Assembly (NCBI RefSeq): GCF_000773975.1
Contig: NZ_JRUQ01000057.1
Location: forward strand, 1-59,526
DNA: 59,526 nt
Source: Erwinia typographi
GTDB lineage: Bacteria > Pseudomonadota > Gammaproteobacteria > Enterobacterales > Enterobacteriaceae
Reading direction: 5' to 3'
Positions 25,101-33,808 of the stretch are shown here, in pieces. The translations under genes and the position numbers were made by a program. Each line of letters starts with the position of its first letter. Position 1 is the stretch's first letter. Under the pieces are notes generated by a model. That model was not told the origin of the DNA. It ran no database searches and saw only the letters and a list, made by a program, of their open reading frames with translations.

Positions 25101-26075
25101 TCAGAAAATCGAATTCGGTTTGTAGAATTGATCGACGTTTTCTTTCGTCACTGCGGCTGGTTTGGTGTAGTAGACTTTCGGGAAATCGGCAGGGAGCTTG
25201 CCGCGCAGCGCCTCGATGGCATACTGCGCCGCCAGGGTGCCCGTCTGGTCCGGGTCGTTAAGACCGGTGACGCCATATTTGCCCTCTTTGATCAGACGGT
25301 ATGCCTCTTTCTGACCATCCGATGCGGCGACCAGCGTCACTTTGTCCGCTTTGCCGGCCTGCTCCAGCGCCATGCGGGCGCCCAGCACCATGGAGTCGTT
25401 TTCGCCAAACACCACGTTGATATCAGGATGCGCCACCAGCAGATCTTCCATCGCCTTCAGGCCGCCTTCCTGCGTCCAGTCACCCCATCCCTGACCGACG
25501 ATTTGAAAACCGGCGGTGCTGCTCTGCTGTAGCTGTGCTTCGGTCAGCCCCCGGATTACCCCCAGACGGCGTTCCTCTCCGACGACATTGCCCTTCGAAC
25601 CTGAAATAAGCGCAATTTTCATCGCCTGGCCTTTCATCTTCTTAGCCAGCCAGCTCCCTATCAGGCGGCCGTTTTGATCGTTAGAGGATTGCACCAGCGT
25701 GACGTAATTGGCGCGTGGATTTAGCGCGCTATCGAACACCACGACTTTGATGCCCGCCGCACTGGCCGCATTGACAGCGGTCACCAGCCCCTCGGGATCT
25801 CTGGGGTCAATCACCAGCGCATTCACCCCGCGCGCCACCATATCTTCAACGTCGCTGATCTGCTTGGACATATCGTTCTGGCCATCGGCTGTGGTGATCT
25901 TGCACCCCATCTCTTTTGCTTTTTTGGAGGCAGCTTCCAGCGCGGCGGAGTAATAAGGCGCACCGAGAGTAAACATGGAAATTCCGACCAGACACTCATC
26001 GGCGGCACGGGCAGTACCGGCGAACAAACTGGTAAGGGCAAGGGCATAGCATGTAAGGCGATAGGGTATACGCAT
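25101..26075 (-). CDS. RbsB-like periplasmic sugar-binding protein
   Basis: This 324-residue periplasmic solute-binding protein has a signal peptide (MRIPYRLTCYALALTSLFAG then TARA, cut near 24). The mature part is a type I fold: VGISMFTLGAPYYSAALEAAS, ALVIDPRDPEGLVTAVNAASAAGIKVVVFD and VFGENDSMVLGA are typical of ribose/galactofuranose-type binders. It is the first gene of the leftward operon and should define the specificity of uptake. CAGGAG lies ahead of the ATG. The divergent promoter region with a palindrome at 26155-26175 lies just upstream. Confidence 0.92.
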   Translation of the reverse strand: MRIPYRLTCYALALTSLFAGTARAADECLVGISMFTLGAPYYSAALEAASKKAKEMGCKITTADGQNDMSKQISDVEDMVARGVNALVIDPRDPEGLVTAVNAASAAGIKVVVFDSALNPRANYVTLVQSSNDQNGRLIGSWLAKKMKGQAMKIALISGSKGNVVGEERRLGVIRGLTEAQLQQSSTAGFQIVGQGWGDWTQEGGLKAMEDLLVAHPDINVVFGENDSMVLGARMALEQAGKADKVTLVAASDGQKEAYRLIKEGKYGVTGLNDPDQTGTLAAQYAIEALRGKLPADFPKVYYTKPAAVTKENVDQFYKPNSIF

Positions 26076-26154
26076 GATGTTCTCCTGGGCATTCCGGTAA
26101 AAGGCAAAACGGGAAACCTGTTGTTATGTAATAGCGACTCGACTGACCTGCCTT

Positions 26155-26175
26155 TTTGGTATTATTATTACCAAA
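26155..26175. promoter_or_regulatory. Palindromic candidate operator in the divergent promoter region
   Basis: TTTGGTA (26155-26161) and TACCAAA (26169-26175) form a perfect inverted repeat with a 7-base TTATTAT centre, 80 bases upstream of the binding-protein start. A matching half-site AATACCAAAT occurs at 26281-26290, 25 bases before the cupin gene. Placement between two divergent operons suggests the operator of the RpiR-type regulator encoded at 30397-31275. This is inference from position and symmetry. Confidence 0.5.
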
Positions 26176-26314
26176 CACAAAAACATTAAAACCAATATTG
26201 ATGGCTTTATGCACGACATCACAAAATTTTAACTTCACATAACATTTATTGTGTTTTTAAAATCCCCATAATGTATTTTTAATACCAAATAGAGATGAAC
26301 AGGAGCGCAGCACG

Positions 26315-26941
26315 ATGAAGATGTGTGAACCAGCCAGTTGCCAGGTCGACCTGGTCCGTGGGGTGATGAATAACGAGAGTGGGCACTATCAAAAACGCCT
26401 GTCAGACCTCGAAGGGCTGTATGCCGACAGCGCGGCCTTTGCCTTATCTGTCTCAGAACTCGGGGAGCAGGTGGTCTACGAAGTCACGGAACGTCGTCCA
26501 GAGGGAACGCAGGGCGATATGATTTTTGGCGTAACCCGCATGAGTCCGGGGAAAATAGGTAATGAGTACTACCTGACCCGCGGTCATATCCATGCTCAAG
26601 CCGACCGGCCGGAAATCTATTACGGCCAGAGCGGGCGCGGCATCATGCTGCTTGAGTCACCTGAGGGTGAAACCCGTACGGTAGAAATCACCCCGCAAAG
26701 CATCTGTTACGTGCCGCCTTACTGGATACACCGTTCAGTGAACGTCGGCGATGAAGATCTGATCATGGTGTTCGCTTATCCCGCGGATTCCGGGCAGGAC
26801 TACGACATCATTGCCCGATCGGGCGGTATGCGTAAGCGCATTGTCGACGATGGTCGGGGGGGATGGCAGGCCGTGGATAACCAGCACTACCAACCGCGTT
26901 CACAGCAGCAAGTGTCCCATCTCTTCCAACCTACTCTTTGA
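26315..26941 (+). CDS. Cupin-type phosphoglucose isomerase-like protein
   Basis: This 208-residue single-domain cupin matches the metal-dependent cupin phosphoglucose isomerase family (cPGI). The metal motif TRGHIHAQADRPEIYYG supplies two His and a Glu, and PPYWIHRSVNVGDEDL supplies the third His. Such enzymes interconvert an aldose phosphate and ketose phosphate in the cytoplasm. Enterobacteria already have an unrelated housekeeping Pgi, so this copy probably isomerises the phosphorylated intermediate of the island's sugar. It is first in the rightward operon, with a 12-base gap to the aldolase gene. Confidence 0.85.
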   Translation: MKMCEPASCQVDLVRGVMNNESGHYQKRLSDLEGLYADSAAFALSVSELGEQVVYEVTERRPEGTQGDMIFGVTRMSPGKIGNEYYLTRGHIHAQADRPEIYYGQSGRGIMLLESPEGETRTVEITPQSICYVPPYWIHRSVNVGDEDLIMVFAYPADSGQDYDIIARSGGMRKRIVDDGRGGWQAVDNQHYQPRSQQQVSHLFQPTL

Positions 26942-26953
26942 TGGATAACCACC

Positions 26954-27607
26954 ATGAATAATCCATTCTCAACCTTTGAACAGACTGGCGTAATCCCGGT
27001 CATTGCCATTGATCGTGTCGAAGATGCCATACCGCTGGCGGATGCACTGCTGGAAGGAGGCCTGCCGCTGGCGGAGATCACTTTCCGCACCGCAGCGGCA
27101 GCGGAAGTGATTGCGCGTATCCGTCAGCAGCGCCCGGAAATCCTGGTCGGTGCCGGAACGCTACTGGATGCCGAATCGGTGGCGATTGCCAGTCAGAGTG
27201 GCGCGGCATTTGGCCTGGCACCCGGGACCGATCCTCGGGTGCTGGAGGCAGCGCAGCAGCAGGGGATGCCTTTTGCCCCAGGTATTATGACCCCCAGCGA
27301 TTTGTCGCTGACGCTTCCTTTTGCCACGAAAGTTGCCAAATTCTTTCCGGCCGGGATCATTGGCGGCCCCAGCGCCCTGCAGGGGATCAGCGCCCCGTTC
27401 TCTCACCTGGGCATCCGTTTTATCCCTACCGGCGGGATCGGTGAACAAACGCTCGCAGACTGGCTGCGTTTGCCGATGGTACTGGCCGTCGGGGGAAGCT
27501 GGATTGCGCGTAGCGAAGACATCCGCGCCGGAAATTTCCGTCAGATAACCCGCAATGCTCAGGCCGCACGCGCCATCGTGGCACAGGTCAGGGAGGCGTC
27601 CGCATGA
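26954..27607 (+). CDS. KDPG/KHG aldolase-like protein (Eda family)
   Basis: This 217-residue class I aldolase of the Eda family cleaves 2-keto-3-deoxy sugar acid phosphates to pyruvate plus an aldehyde. The general-acid Glu is in LAEITFRT (E41) and the Schiff-base lysine in VAKFFPAG (K129). VGAGTLLD, APGIMTPSD and FIPTGGI are also conserved. Its presence suggests the pathway goes through a 2-keto-3-deoxy acid. The stop overlaps the next start by four bases (ATGA). Confidence 0.9.
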   Translation: MNNPFSTFEQTGVIPVIAIDRVEDAIPLADALLEGGLPLAEITFRTAAAAEVIARIRQQRPEILVGAGTLLDAESVAIASQSGAAFGLAPGTDPRVLEAAQQQGMPFAPGIMTPSDLSLTLPFATKVAKFFPAGIIGGPSALQGISAPFSHLGIRFIPTGGIGEQTLADWLRLPMVLAVGGSWIARSEDIRAGNFRQITRNAQAARAIVAQVREASA

Positions 27608-28581
27608 CCACATTCGTAGCCGCTACGCAGCCAACGCTCTATTTTATCGGCGTCACCACCGGCAGTAGCTCAATCATGAAGGTGTTTCCCGCCTGGGCGG
27701 ACTATCTGCGGCTGAACAATGCGCAGATAAAAGGGATCGATTTTCCCCTGAATGCTTCGCCGGAAGCCTATCGCGAAGCGGTGGAATTTATCAAACAGGA
27801 CCCGCTGTCGCTGGGTGCGCTGGTGACCACGCATAAAATCGATCTGTTTAACAGCTGTCGCGATCTGTTTGATGAGATCGATCCGCTGGCCGCCTTGCTG
27901 GGAGAAACCAGCTGCCTGGCTAAGCATAAAGGTAAGCTACACAGCTATGCGAAAGATCCCATCTCCTCGGGTCTGACGCTGGAAGGCTTTTTACCAACAG
28001 AGCATTTTGCCAGTCAGACGCGTGACGTGCTGATTTTCGGCGCTGGCGGCGCCTGCATCGCCATTAGCTGGTATCTGATGCACAGCGCACGCGGCAAAAA
28101 TGTTCCGCGACGCATTATCGTCAGCGATCGCAGCCCACAGCGGCTGGACGAACTGTCGCGATTGCATCAGCAGTTTAACGCTGAATTTCCTGTCAGCTAT
28201 CACCAGGCTGACAGCGCTGCCGACAACGATGCGCTACTCGCCAACTTGCCAGCAGGATCGCTGGCGATCAACGCCACTGGCCTGGGTAAAGATGCGCCCG
28301 GATCGCCGCTGAGCGCGCAGGCACGCTTCCCTGAGCGTGCCATCGTCTGGGAACTCAACTATCGCGGCGAGCTGCTGTTTTTACACCAGGCTGAAGCGCA
28401 GCAGGCCGCAAGCCGGTTACAGATTGAGAATGGCTGGCACTACTTTATTCATGGCTGGACCCAGGCGATCGCCGAAGTCTTTGACCTGCCCGCCTCAGCG
28501 GTACAGGGCCCCGCTATCGATGCCCTGTCGCGGCTGGCCGGGCGCGCATCAGGCCTGACTCCCCTGGAGAAACAATCATGA
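27604..28581 (+). CDS. Shikimate dehydrogenase-like (AroE-family) oxidoreductase
   Basis: This 325-residue protein has an AroE-like substrate domain and a Rossmann domain (VLIFGAGGACIAISWYL near residue 145). The family catalytic lysine is present in ALVTTHKIDLF (K78), but the usual N-T-D-G segment reads SYAKDPISSG, so the substrate is not shikimate. It is ~45 residues longer than AroE. It overlaps both neighbours by four bases, so it belongs to the catabolic operon. It may oxidise a hydroxyl of a sugar-acid intermediate with NAD(P)+. Exact reaction unknown. Confidence 0.8.
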   Translation: MTTFVAATQPTLYFIGVTTGSSSIMKVFPAWADYLRLNNAQIKGIDFPLNASPEAYREAVEFIKQDPLSLGALVTTHKIDLFNSCRDLFDEIDPLAALLGETSCLAKHKGKLHSYAKDPISSGLTLEGFLPTEHFASQTRDVLIFGAGGACIAISWYLMHSARGKNVPRRIIVSDRSPQRLDELSRLHQQFNAEFPVSYHQADSAADNDALLANLPAGSLAINATGLGKDAPGSPLSAQARFPERAIVWELNYRGELLFLHQAEAQQAASRLQIENGWHYFIHGWTQAIAEVFDLPASAVQGPAIDALSRLAGRASGLTPLEKQS

Positions 28582-29510
28582 ATCGCATCCTTGTGACGCC
28601 GCGCTCCCTGACCAGCGGCGGCCATCCCCTGCTGTCGCAACTGACCGATGCCGGTTATGAAGTGGTGTTTTCCACCCCCGGCAAACTGCCCGATGAAGCT
28701 GAGCTGTTAAATAAGCTGCCGGGGTGCGTGGGCTGGCTGGCTGGCGTGGAACCTGTTTCTGCCCAGGTGATCGATGTCGCCAGACAGCTTAAGGTGATCA
28801 GCCGTAACGGCGTCGGCGTGGACAACTTACCGCTACCGGTTCTGCAACAGCGAGGAATCCGCATCTGTACCGCTGAAGGCGCTAACGCCTCTGGCGTCGC
28901 GGAGCTGGCGATTGGCCTGATGTTTGCCGGGTTACGCCATATTCATACCACCAGCAGCGGCATCAAAACCGGCCAGTGGCCGCGTCATCAGGGCCATGAA
29001 ATTCGGGGACAGGTGCTGGGCGTGCTCGGCTGTGGAGCGATCGGTCGGGAAGTGGCCCGCCTCGCCTGTGCGCTGGGCTGTAAGGTACTGGGTTTCGATC
29101 CGCTCCGGCCCACTCTGGACTTACCGCCAGCCCAGTTCCAGTGGGCTACGCTCGATGAGATCTACGCTCAGGCCACGTTAATCACCCTGCACTGCCCGCC
29201 GCCACGAGATGGATCGCCCTTAATCACTGCCGATGTGCTGGCCCGGATGCGCGACGGCACTATACTGGTCAATACCGCCCGCGCGGCGCTGGTGGATGAT
29301 GAGGCGATTATTTCCGCGCTGGACAGCGGCAAGCTCACCGCTTACGCCACCGATGTGTTCAGGCAGGAGCCGCCGCAATCTCTGGCGCTGGCCGGACACC
29401 CTGGCGTTATTGCCACCAGCCATATTGGCGGTTTCACCCTCCAGAGCGTCGATCGCGCCACCGAAATGGCCGTCGCCAACTTGCTCAACGTGCTGCGGCA
29501 GGAGGAATAA
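28578..29510 (+). CDS. D-isomer-specific 2-hydroxyacid dehydrogenase
   Basis: This 310-residue NAD-dependent enzyme belongs to the phosphoglycerate/glyoxylate-reductase family. It has the cofactor motif VLGVLGCGAIGREVARLA, the substrate-binding segment RNGVGVDNLP and the full catalytic set: Arg in VNTARAALVDDEAI, Glu in FRQEPPQ and His in ATSHIGGFT. It reduces a 2-keto acid or oxidises a 2-hydroxy acid. Four-base overlap upstream and one-base overlap (TAATG) downstream place it firmly in the operon. Substrate unknown. Confidence 0.9.
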   Translation: MNRILVTPRSLTSGGHPLLSQLTDAGYEVVFSTPGKLPDEAELLNKLPGCVGWLAGVEPVSAQVIDVARQLKVISRNGVGVDNLPLPVLQQRGIRICTAEGANASGVAELAIGLMFAGLRHIHTTSSGIKTGQWPRHQGHEIRGQVLGVLGCGAIGREVARLACALGCKVLGFDPLRPTLDLPPAQFQWATLDEIYAQATLITLHCPPPRDGSPLITADVLARMRDGTILVNTARAALVDDEAIISALDSGKLTAYATDVFRQEPPQSLALAGHPGVIATSHIGGFTLQSVDRATEMAVANLLNVLRQEE

Positions 29511-30379
29511 TGCCGGTTACCTGTCGCGCCGCAACGTTCACCACCTCGCTAGTCACGCAGCTCGCCACGCCGCCAGTGAAAGAGGGGATCGATCTTTACT
29601 GGCTGGGACAGGCCGGTTTTGTCTTGCGTAGCCAACAGCATTGTCTGGTTATCGATCCCTATTTATCCGATTATCTAGCCCATAAATATCAGGGCCGTCC
29701 ATTGCCGCATCAACGGATGATGGCGGCGCCGATCGAGGCTGGCGAACTCGGAATGACTTCGCTGGTGATGGTGACGCATCATCACAGCGACCATATGGAC
29801 CCCGACACGCTTCCCCCTTTACTTGCCGCCGCGCCAGCTGCGGTGGTAGTGGTTCCCCGGGCTTCACGAGCGCTGGCCGCCCAGCGCAGCGGTCTGCCCG
29901 ACGCTGCGCTATGTACGCTTGATGCCGGAGAGTGCATAACCCCCCTCCCCGGCGTTACCCTCACCGCAACGCGGGCCAGCCATGAAACGCTGGAGCGGGA
30001 TCAACAGGGGAATCATCGCTTTTTGGGCTATGTGATTGAGACCGCAGGCATCCGTATTTTTCACTCCGGAGATACCATTCCTTTTGCCGGACAGGTTGAA
30101 GAGCTGCGCGCCCTGAATATCGATCTGGCGCTGCTGCCGGTCAACGGACGCCGTGCCGAGCTCAGCGCGCAGGGCGTACCGGGTAATCTGACGCTTGAAG
30201 AAGCATGCCAACTTTGCCAGCAGTGTGACATCCGTTATATGATCGCCCATCACTACGGGTTGTTTGATTTTAATAGCGCCGATCCAGGGGATATCGATCG
30301 CTACGCCAGTCAGACTGCCACGCCAACGATTCTGCGTGCCAGATTGCAAACGCAGTACCATATTCAAGATGAGCCATGA
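29510..30379 (+). CDS. Metallo-beta-lactamase-fold hydrolase (UlaG-like)
   Basis: This 289-residue MBL-fold protein has the metal motif VTHHHSDHMD plus a further His in RASHET, an Asp in FHSGDTIPF and HH in MIAHHYGLFD. The start (IDLYWLGQAGFVLRS...LVIDPYLSD) is typical for the UlaG branch, whose founder opens L-ascorbate-6-phosphate lactone. A sugar-lactone hydrolase would fit an oxidative sugar pathway together with the dehydrogenases here. It ends four bases into the frame of the next open reading frame. No signal peptide is seen. Confidence 0.85.
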   Translation: MPVTCRAATFTTSLVTQLATPPVKEGIDLYWLGQAGFVLRSQQHCLVIDPYLSDYLAHKYQGRPLPHQRMMAAPIEAGELGMTSLVMVTHHHSDHMDPDTLPPLLAAAPAAVVVVPRASRALAAQRSGLPDAALCTLDAGECITPLPGVTLTATRASHETLERDQQGNHRFLGYVIETAGIRIFHSGDTIPFAGQVEELRALNIDLALLPVNGRRAELSAQGVPGNLTLEEACQLCQQCDIRYMIAHHYGLFDFNSADPGDIDRYASQTATPTILRARLQTQYHIQDEP

Positions 30380-30396
30380 GGCTCAGGGACAGATTA

Positions 30397-31275
30397 ATGG
30401 CACAAGACCACAGCCTTGTACGGGAACCGATGCAAAACATATTGGAAATCATCCGTACTTTGCGCCCGGAACTGAGAAAATCTGACCGTAAAGTCGCCGA
30501 TGTGGTTCTGGACGATCCCCGCCTGATGCTCAATGATACGGTCGCTGAGCTGGCGGGCAGAGCAGAGGTGAGTCAGCCGACGGTACTGCGCTTTTGTAAT
30601 GCTATCGGCTGCAACGGATACCCTGATTTTAAGCTGCGGCTGGCACAAAGCCTTGCGCTGGGAATGCCAGCCACCCACTCAGAACTTGAGGGCAGCGACA
30701 CGCCCGACAAAGTGGTTGAGAAGATCTTCGATTACACGCTCACCAGCCTGGACTGGGCGCGTTACCATCTGGATAACCAAGCCGTCAGCGAGGCCATTGA
30801 TTTACTGGCGCAGGCTAAGCGTATTGAGTTCTTTGGTTTTGGCGCGTCCGGTATTGTCGCCCGTGACGGGCAGCAGAAATTCCCGCTGTTTGGCGTGCCC
30901 TGCGGCGCTGAAGTGGATTTTCACCAGCAAATTATGGTGGCGTCGATGCTGCAACCAGGCGATGCCTGCGTGCTGATTTCCAATACCGGCACCACCCGTT
31001 CGCTGGTGGATGTGGCCCGCACGGCAAAAGAGAAAGGCGCACAGGTATTAGGTATTGTCGGCTCGGCGCAGGCTCCGCTACGGCCCTATTGCGATGTGTC
31101 GCTGGTGGTTGAAACGCTGGAAAACACCAGCCTGTACACGCCGATGACCTCACGTATTGCCACCCTGGTGGTGATTGATGTGCTCTCCACGGCTGTTGCG
31201 CTACGCCGCGATAACAACCATCAGCAGACATTTATTGATATGAAGCAGCGGCTGAACGAAGCACGCTTCAAATAA
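30397..31275 (+). CDS. MurR/RpiR-family (HexR-like) transcriptional regulator
   Basis: This 292-residue regulator has an N-terminal helix-turn-helix (DTVAELAGRAEVSQPTVLRFCNAIG) and a C-terminal SIS domain that binds phosphosugars (IEFFGFGASGIVARD, CVLISNTGTTRSLVD). Its layout and wording are close to HexR, the regulator of the Entner-Doudoroff and related genes that responds to KDPG. This fits an aldolase of that class in the same operon. The frame is open from 30376, but the ATG at 30397 has AGGGA eight bases ahead. It likely controls both divergent operons through the palindrome at 26155-26175. True HexR is encoded elsewhere in related genomes, so this is a dedicated paralogue. Confidence 0.88.
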   Translation: MAQDHSLVREPMQNILEIIRTLRPELRKSDRKVADVVLDDPRLMLNDTVAELAGRAEVSQPTVLRFCNAIGCNGYPDFKLRLAQSLALGMPATHSELEGSDTPDKVVEKIFDYTLTSLDWARYHLDNQAVSEAIDLLAQAKRIEFFGFGASGIVARDGQQKFPLFGVPCGAEVDFHQQIMVASMLQPGDACVLISNTGTTRSLVDVARTAKEKGAQVLGIVGSAQAPLRPYCDVSLVVETLENTSLYTPMTSRIATLVVIDVLSTAVALRRDNNHQQTFIDMKQRLNEARFK

Positions 31276-31283
31276 GCCCGGCG

Positions 31284-32690
31284 TTACCCCGGCGAGCCGG
31301 AGGACGAACCAGCGTCTCTCTCTGCCGCCTCGCCCTGCTCCTGCCTGAGTAAGAAATAGCGTTTTTGCAACTGCTCAAGGGCCATTTCCACCTGCCGCTG
31401 CTCAATATCCGAGGCGCTGGCGGCATAGCGACGCAGCTGTTCCTCTGCCGGTATGGCGCGGTTGAAGGCCTGAGTCGTGGAATACACGACCGATTTCAGC
31501 TCGCTGACCGTCATGTATTTGCCTCGTTGTTCATCCAGCCCGCTTAATTTGCGGGATAATTGCTGTAGCTTTTCCATTCCCTGATGCCAGCCGTTCATTG
31601 CCTCCAAGGGTAACGCAGACGTAGTCAGTTTCTGCTGCCACGCCTGCGTCAGCTGCCGTGTCGCGGCGTCTTCCGGCAGGAGCGCCGCCGCCTGCCGCAC
31701 CAGTTGCTGGCCGTAGTTGAGAGGCCAGTCCTGCGGCAGACTTTGCAAGCGGGTTAGCTGCTGCTGCGTGTCGCTGATGACCGTTGCCGGAACGGCAAGA
31801 CTTTGGCGAAATATCCGTAGCTCGGCTGACGATAAAGGGGCTGGAAAGGGAGCGACGGAGGCTTCAAGCCGCGAGACCAAAGGGTGCGGGCGATGCAGAA
31901 AGTGCCCGCCCGACAATGCCGCGCCGCCAGTAATCAGCATGGCGAACATTCCTGCCACGAACGGTTTCCAGCCGCTTGCCGGCGCAGCTTTATCCGTCAC
32001 CACCTCCACATTGCGCTGGCTTTCGGGCGGCACCACATAGACCCATTTGGTGGCGTTTACCGGGTCGTTGTTCGCTGCGGTCGGGGCAGTGGATAAACCT
32101 TCAACGCCGATGCCCGTCGTCCGCGCCCTGTCGACAGGCAGCACAATAGCAGGGACGGCCGCACCGTCGCTGTTTTCCAGCCGGACTGCGCTGTTATGCA
32201 TCAGAGTCCGCAGAGTGTCAAACTGACTCAGGTGCTTCAGCTCCAGGCGCTGTAACGCCGCCGCCAGGCTGGTAAACTGCTGCTCCGCCAGGTACAGCTG
32301 GCCGAGGTCGCTGTAGCTCAGCGGCAAAGTGCGCATCATCTGCTGTATGCGCTGACTCAGACCGCCGAGGATTTCCATCCGGGCGTGTACCGGCTGCGGC
32401 CACAGCCCTGACCACTGGTGGCCAATCAGCGCCTCCAGAATAGCCAGCCCCTCATTCAGGCCACACAGCCCGGCCAGCTGCATACGAGCCAGCGTATACC
32501 AGGCCGCGCTCTGAAGCTCCACGCCGTTTTGCTCAAACAGCGACAGGCAAAGTTTTTCTGCGTAGCGCCAGTTCACGTCCGGGCGGGCAGGATGGGAGAG
32601 TTTAGACAGCTCATCGCGCAGGGCAGCATAATCCGGCAGCGGGCGCGGGTCGGCACCGGTTTTAAGATAGCGTTCAGATAAATGCGTCAT
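31284..32690 (-). CDS. Type VI secretion ImpA/TssA-like protein, VasL type
   Basis: This 468-residue protein has an ImpA N-terminal domain (RPDVNWRYAEKLCLSLFEQNGVELQSAAWYTLARMQLAGL...GLWPQP). A proline-rich linker follows, then one membrane helix at ~243-262 (AGMFAMLITGGAALSGGHFL) and a long helical C-terminus with likely coiled coil. This is the arrangement of VasL-like members of the TssA group, which act at the sheath or baseplate side of the T6SS. It lies 42 bases after a TssE gene on the same strand. No other T6SS genes are in the window, so this is an orphan pair or the end of a rearranged cluster. Confidence 0.82.
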   Translation of the reverse strand: MTHLSERYLKTGADPRPLPDYAALRDELSKLSHPARPDVNWRYAEKLCLSLFEQNGVELQSAAWYTLARMQLAGLCGLNEGLAILEALIGHQWSGLWPQPVHARMEILGGLSQRIQQMMRTLPLSYSDLGQLYLAEQQFTSLAAALQRLELKHLSQFDTLRTLMHNSAVRLENSDGAAVPAIVLPVDRARTTGIGVEGLSTAPTAANNDPVNATKWVYVVPPESQRNVEVVTDKAAPASGWKPFVAGMFAMLITGGAALSGGHFLHRPHPLVSRLEASVAPFPAPLSSAELRIFRQSLAVPATVISDTQQQLTRLQSLPQDWPLNYGQQLVRQAAALLPEDAATRQLTQAWQQKLTTSALPLEAMNGWHQGMEKLQQLSRKLSGLDEQRGKYMTVSELKSVVYSTTQAFNRAIPAEEQLRRYAASASDIEQRQVEMALEQLQKRYFLLRQEQGEAAERDAGSSSGSPG

Positions 32691-32732
32691 GGAGATAGCT
32701 CGAACAGTGGAAACAATATCGTTGGCCGTCAG

Positions 32733-33179
32733 TCAGTGCGCTGATGCCCGGCCCGCAAGGAAGTGCTGCTGTTTCATATGTCTGATAAGCACCCGCCCTT
32801 CCGGCATAAATTCGGTACCATAGCGCACCAGGCCAATGCCCTTCAGTTCAGCGTCAATGGCGTAGCGCAGCTCTCCGGGGATAGTCTGCTCCAGCATCAC
32901 CACCCTGATACTCTTCAGGCGCGGTTCATATTTCAGCAACACCGTAGAAAGCGTGCCCATTAATTGATGTGACGTGCCGGGAAGCCCCTGCAAGATTTTC
33001 GCCATATCCGGCAGGCCGTAGTCCGGCAGATGCGCCAGCGTACCGGCCCGACAGTTGAGAATACGCTGCATATTATCCAGCACGGAGAGGATCGCCTGGT
33101 TCTGCTCGCTAAGCAGGTGCAGATCCAGGCCACCATTGAAATTGCCATACAACATTTCATAAAGGGATGGACGCGGCAT
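32733..33179 (-). CDS. tssE: Type VI secretion baseplate protein TssE (gp25-like)
   Basis: This 148-residue protein has the gp25/TssE pattern: a short N-terminus with SLYEMLYGNF, a central VLDNMQRILNCRAGTLAHLPDYGLPDM and a C-terminal ELRYAIDAELKG segment. It is part of the baseplate wedge in the cytoplasm. The start ATG 33179 has AAGGAT upstream. Normally it lies among tssB, tssC, tssF and tssG; here it is first in a two-gene unit with the VasL-like gene and preceded by ~600 bases without a gene. Confidence 0.85.
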   Translation of the reverse strand: MPRPSLYEMLYGNFNGGLDLHLLSEQNQAILSVLDNMQRILNCRAGTLAHLPDYGLPDMAKILQGLPGTSHQLMGTLSTVLLKYEPRLKSIRVVMLEQTIPGELRYAIDAELKGIGLVRYGTEFMPEGRVLIRHMKQQHFLAGRASAH

Positions 33180-33808
33180 TGGAGTAATCCTTTACGGGTT
33201 TCAACGTCAGGCGGTTATCACCCACCTGAACTGTGACAGAGAAAAATCAATAAGAAATACTTACCCTGCCAGACAAAATCCCGGCCTGCGGCGGACCACG
33301 CAAAGCGAAGGCCGGGGTCAAAAGCGAGCGCATTCCTTTCACTGGCGAGCATGACACGGCATTTTCAGGCACTCACTCGCGAAGGGTAATTCCGGATGAG
33401 TGGCTGGCGAGAGAGTGTAAAAACCTTATAAAGGTAATTGGAAATTAAAAGATGTAACAAAAAAACACAAAAAACAGGCTTAACAAAATAACAACATCAC
33501 CATGATTTATAATCATTTTATATCAAAATCCCGCCAGGCCGCACGGAGCAAGGACGCACAGCAACCGGGTAATTTAACTTGAGAGCGATCGTCAGCTGGA
33601 AAACGACATTTTGTGAAAAATACCTCTTTTTCTCTTTTATAGAAAAATGAGATCTCGGTGGGGTTTACGCGTCGACCGCAGAGGAAAACATTAATCGTTT
33701 TCATGTTATGGCCAACGCCGTGGTGTTTTAAATGGTGATAGCTTGTGTAGTCACCAAAGCTGCCGACAAGATTGAAGCGGCTTTGCGGGTTCGCCGCTGA
33801 GAGTTCGG
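33180..33808. other. Gene-poor region beside the T6SS pair
   Basis: No firm gene. On the minus strand, directly after the stop of the binding-protein gene (33809), one frame stays open for ~97 codons to 33513. It reads PELSAANPQSRFNLVGSFGD... before its first ATG at 33704, from which it would encode 63 residues ending RAAWRDFDIK. Codon composition is plausible but no family is recognised, so it could be a decayed gene. The rest is AT-rich, with A runs around 33440-33490. No terminator or IS end was seen. Confidence 0.35.

Noticed and set aside
30376..30396. The longer start of the island's RpiR regulator at 30376
   Set aside because: It overlaps the preceding stop by four bases, which could mean coupling, but the ATG at 30397 has a clear AGGGA ribosome site and begins closer to the usual N-terminus.
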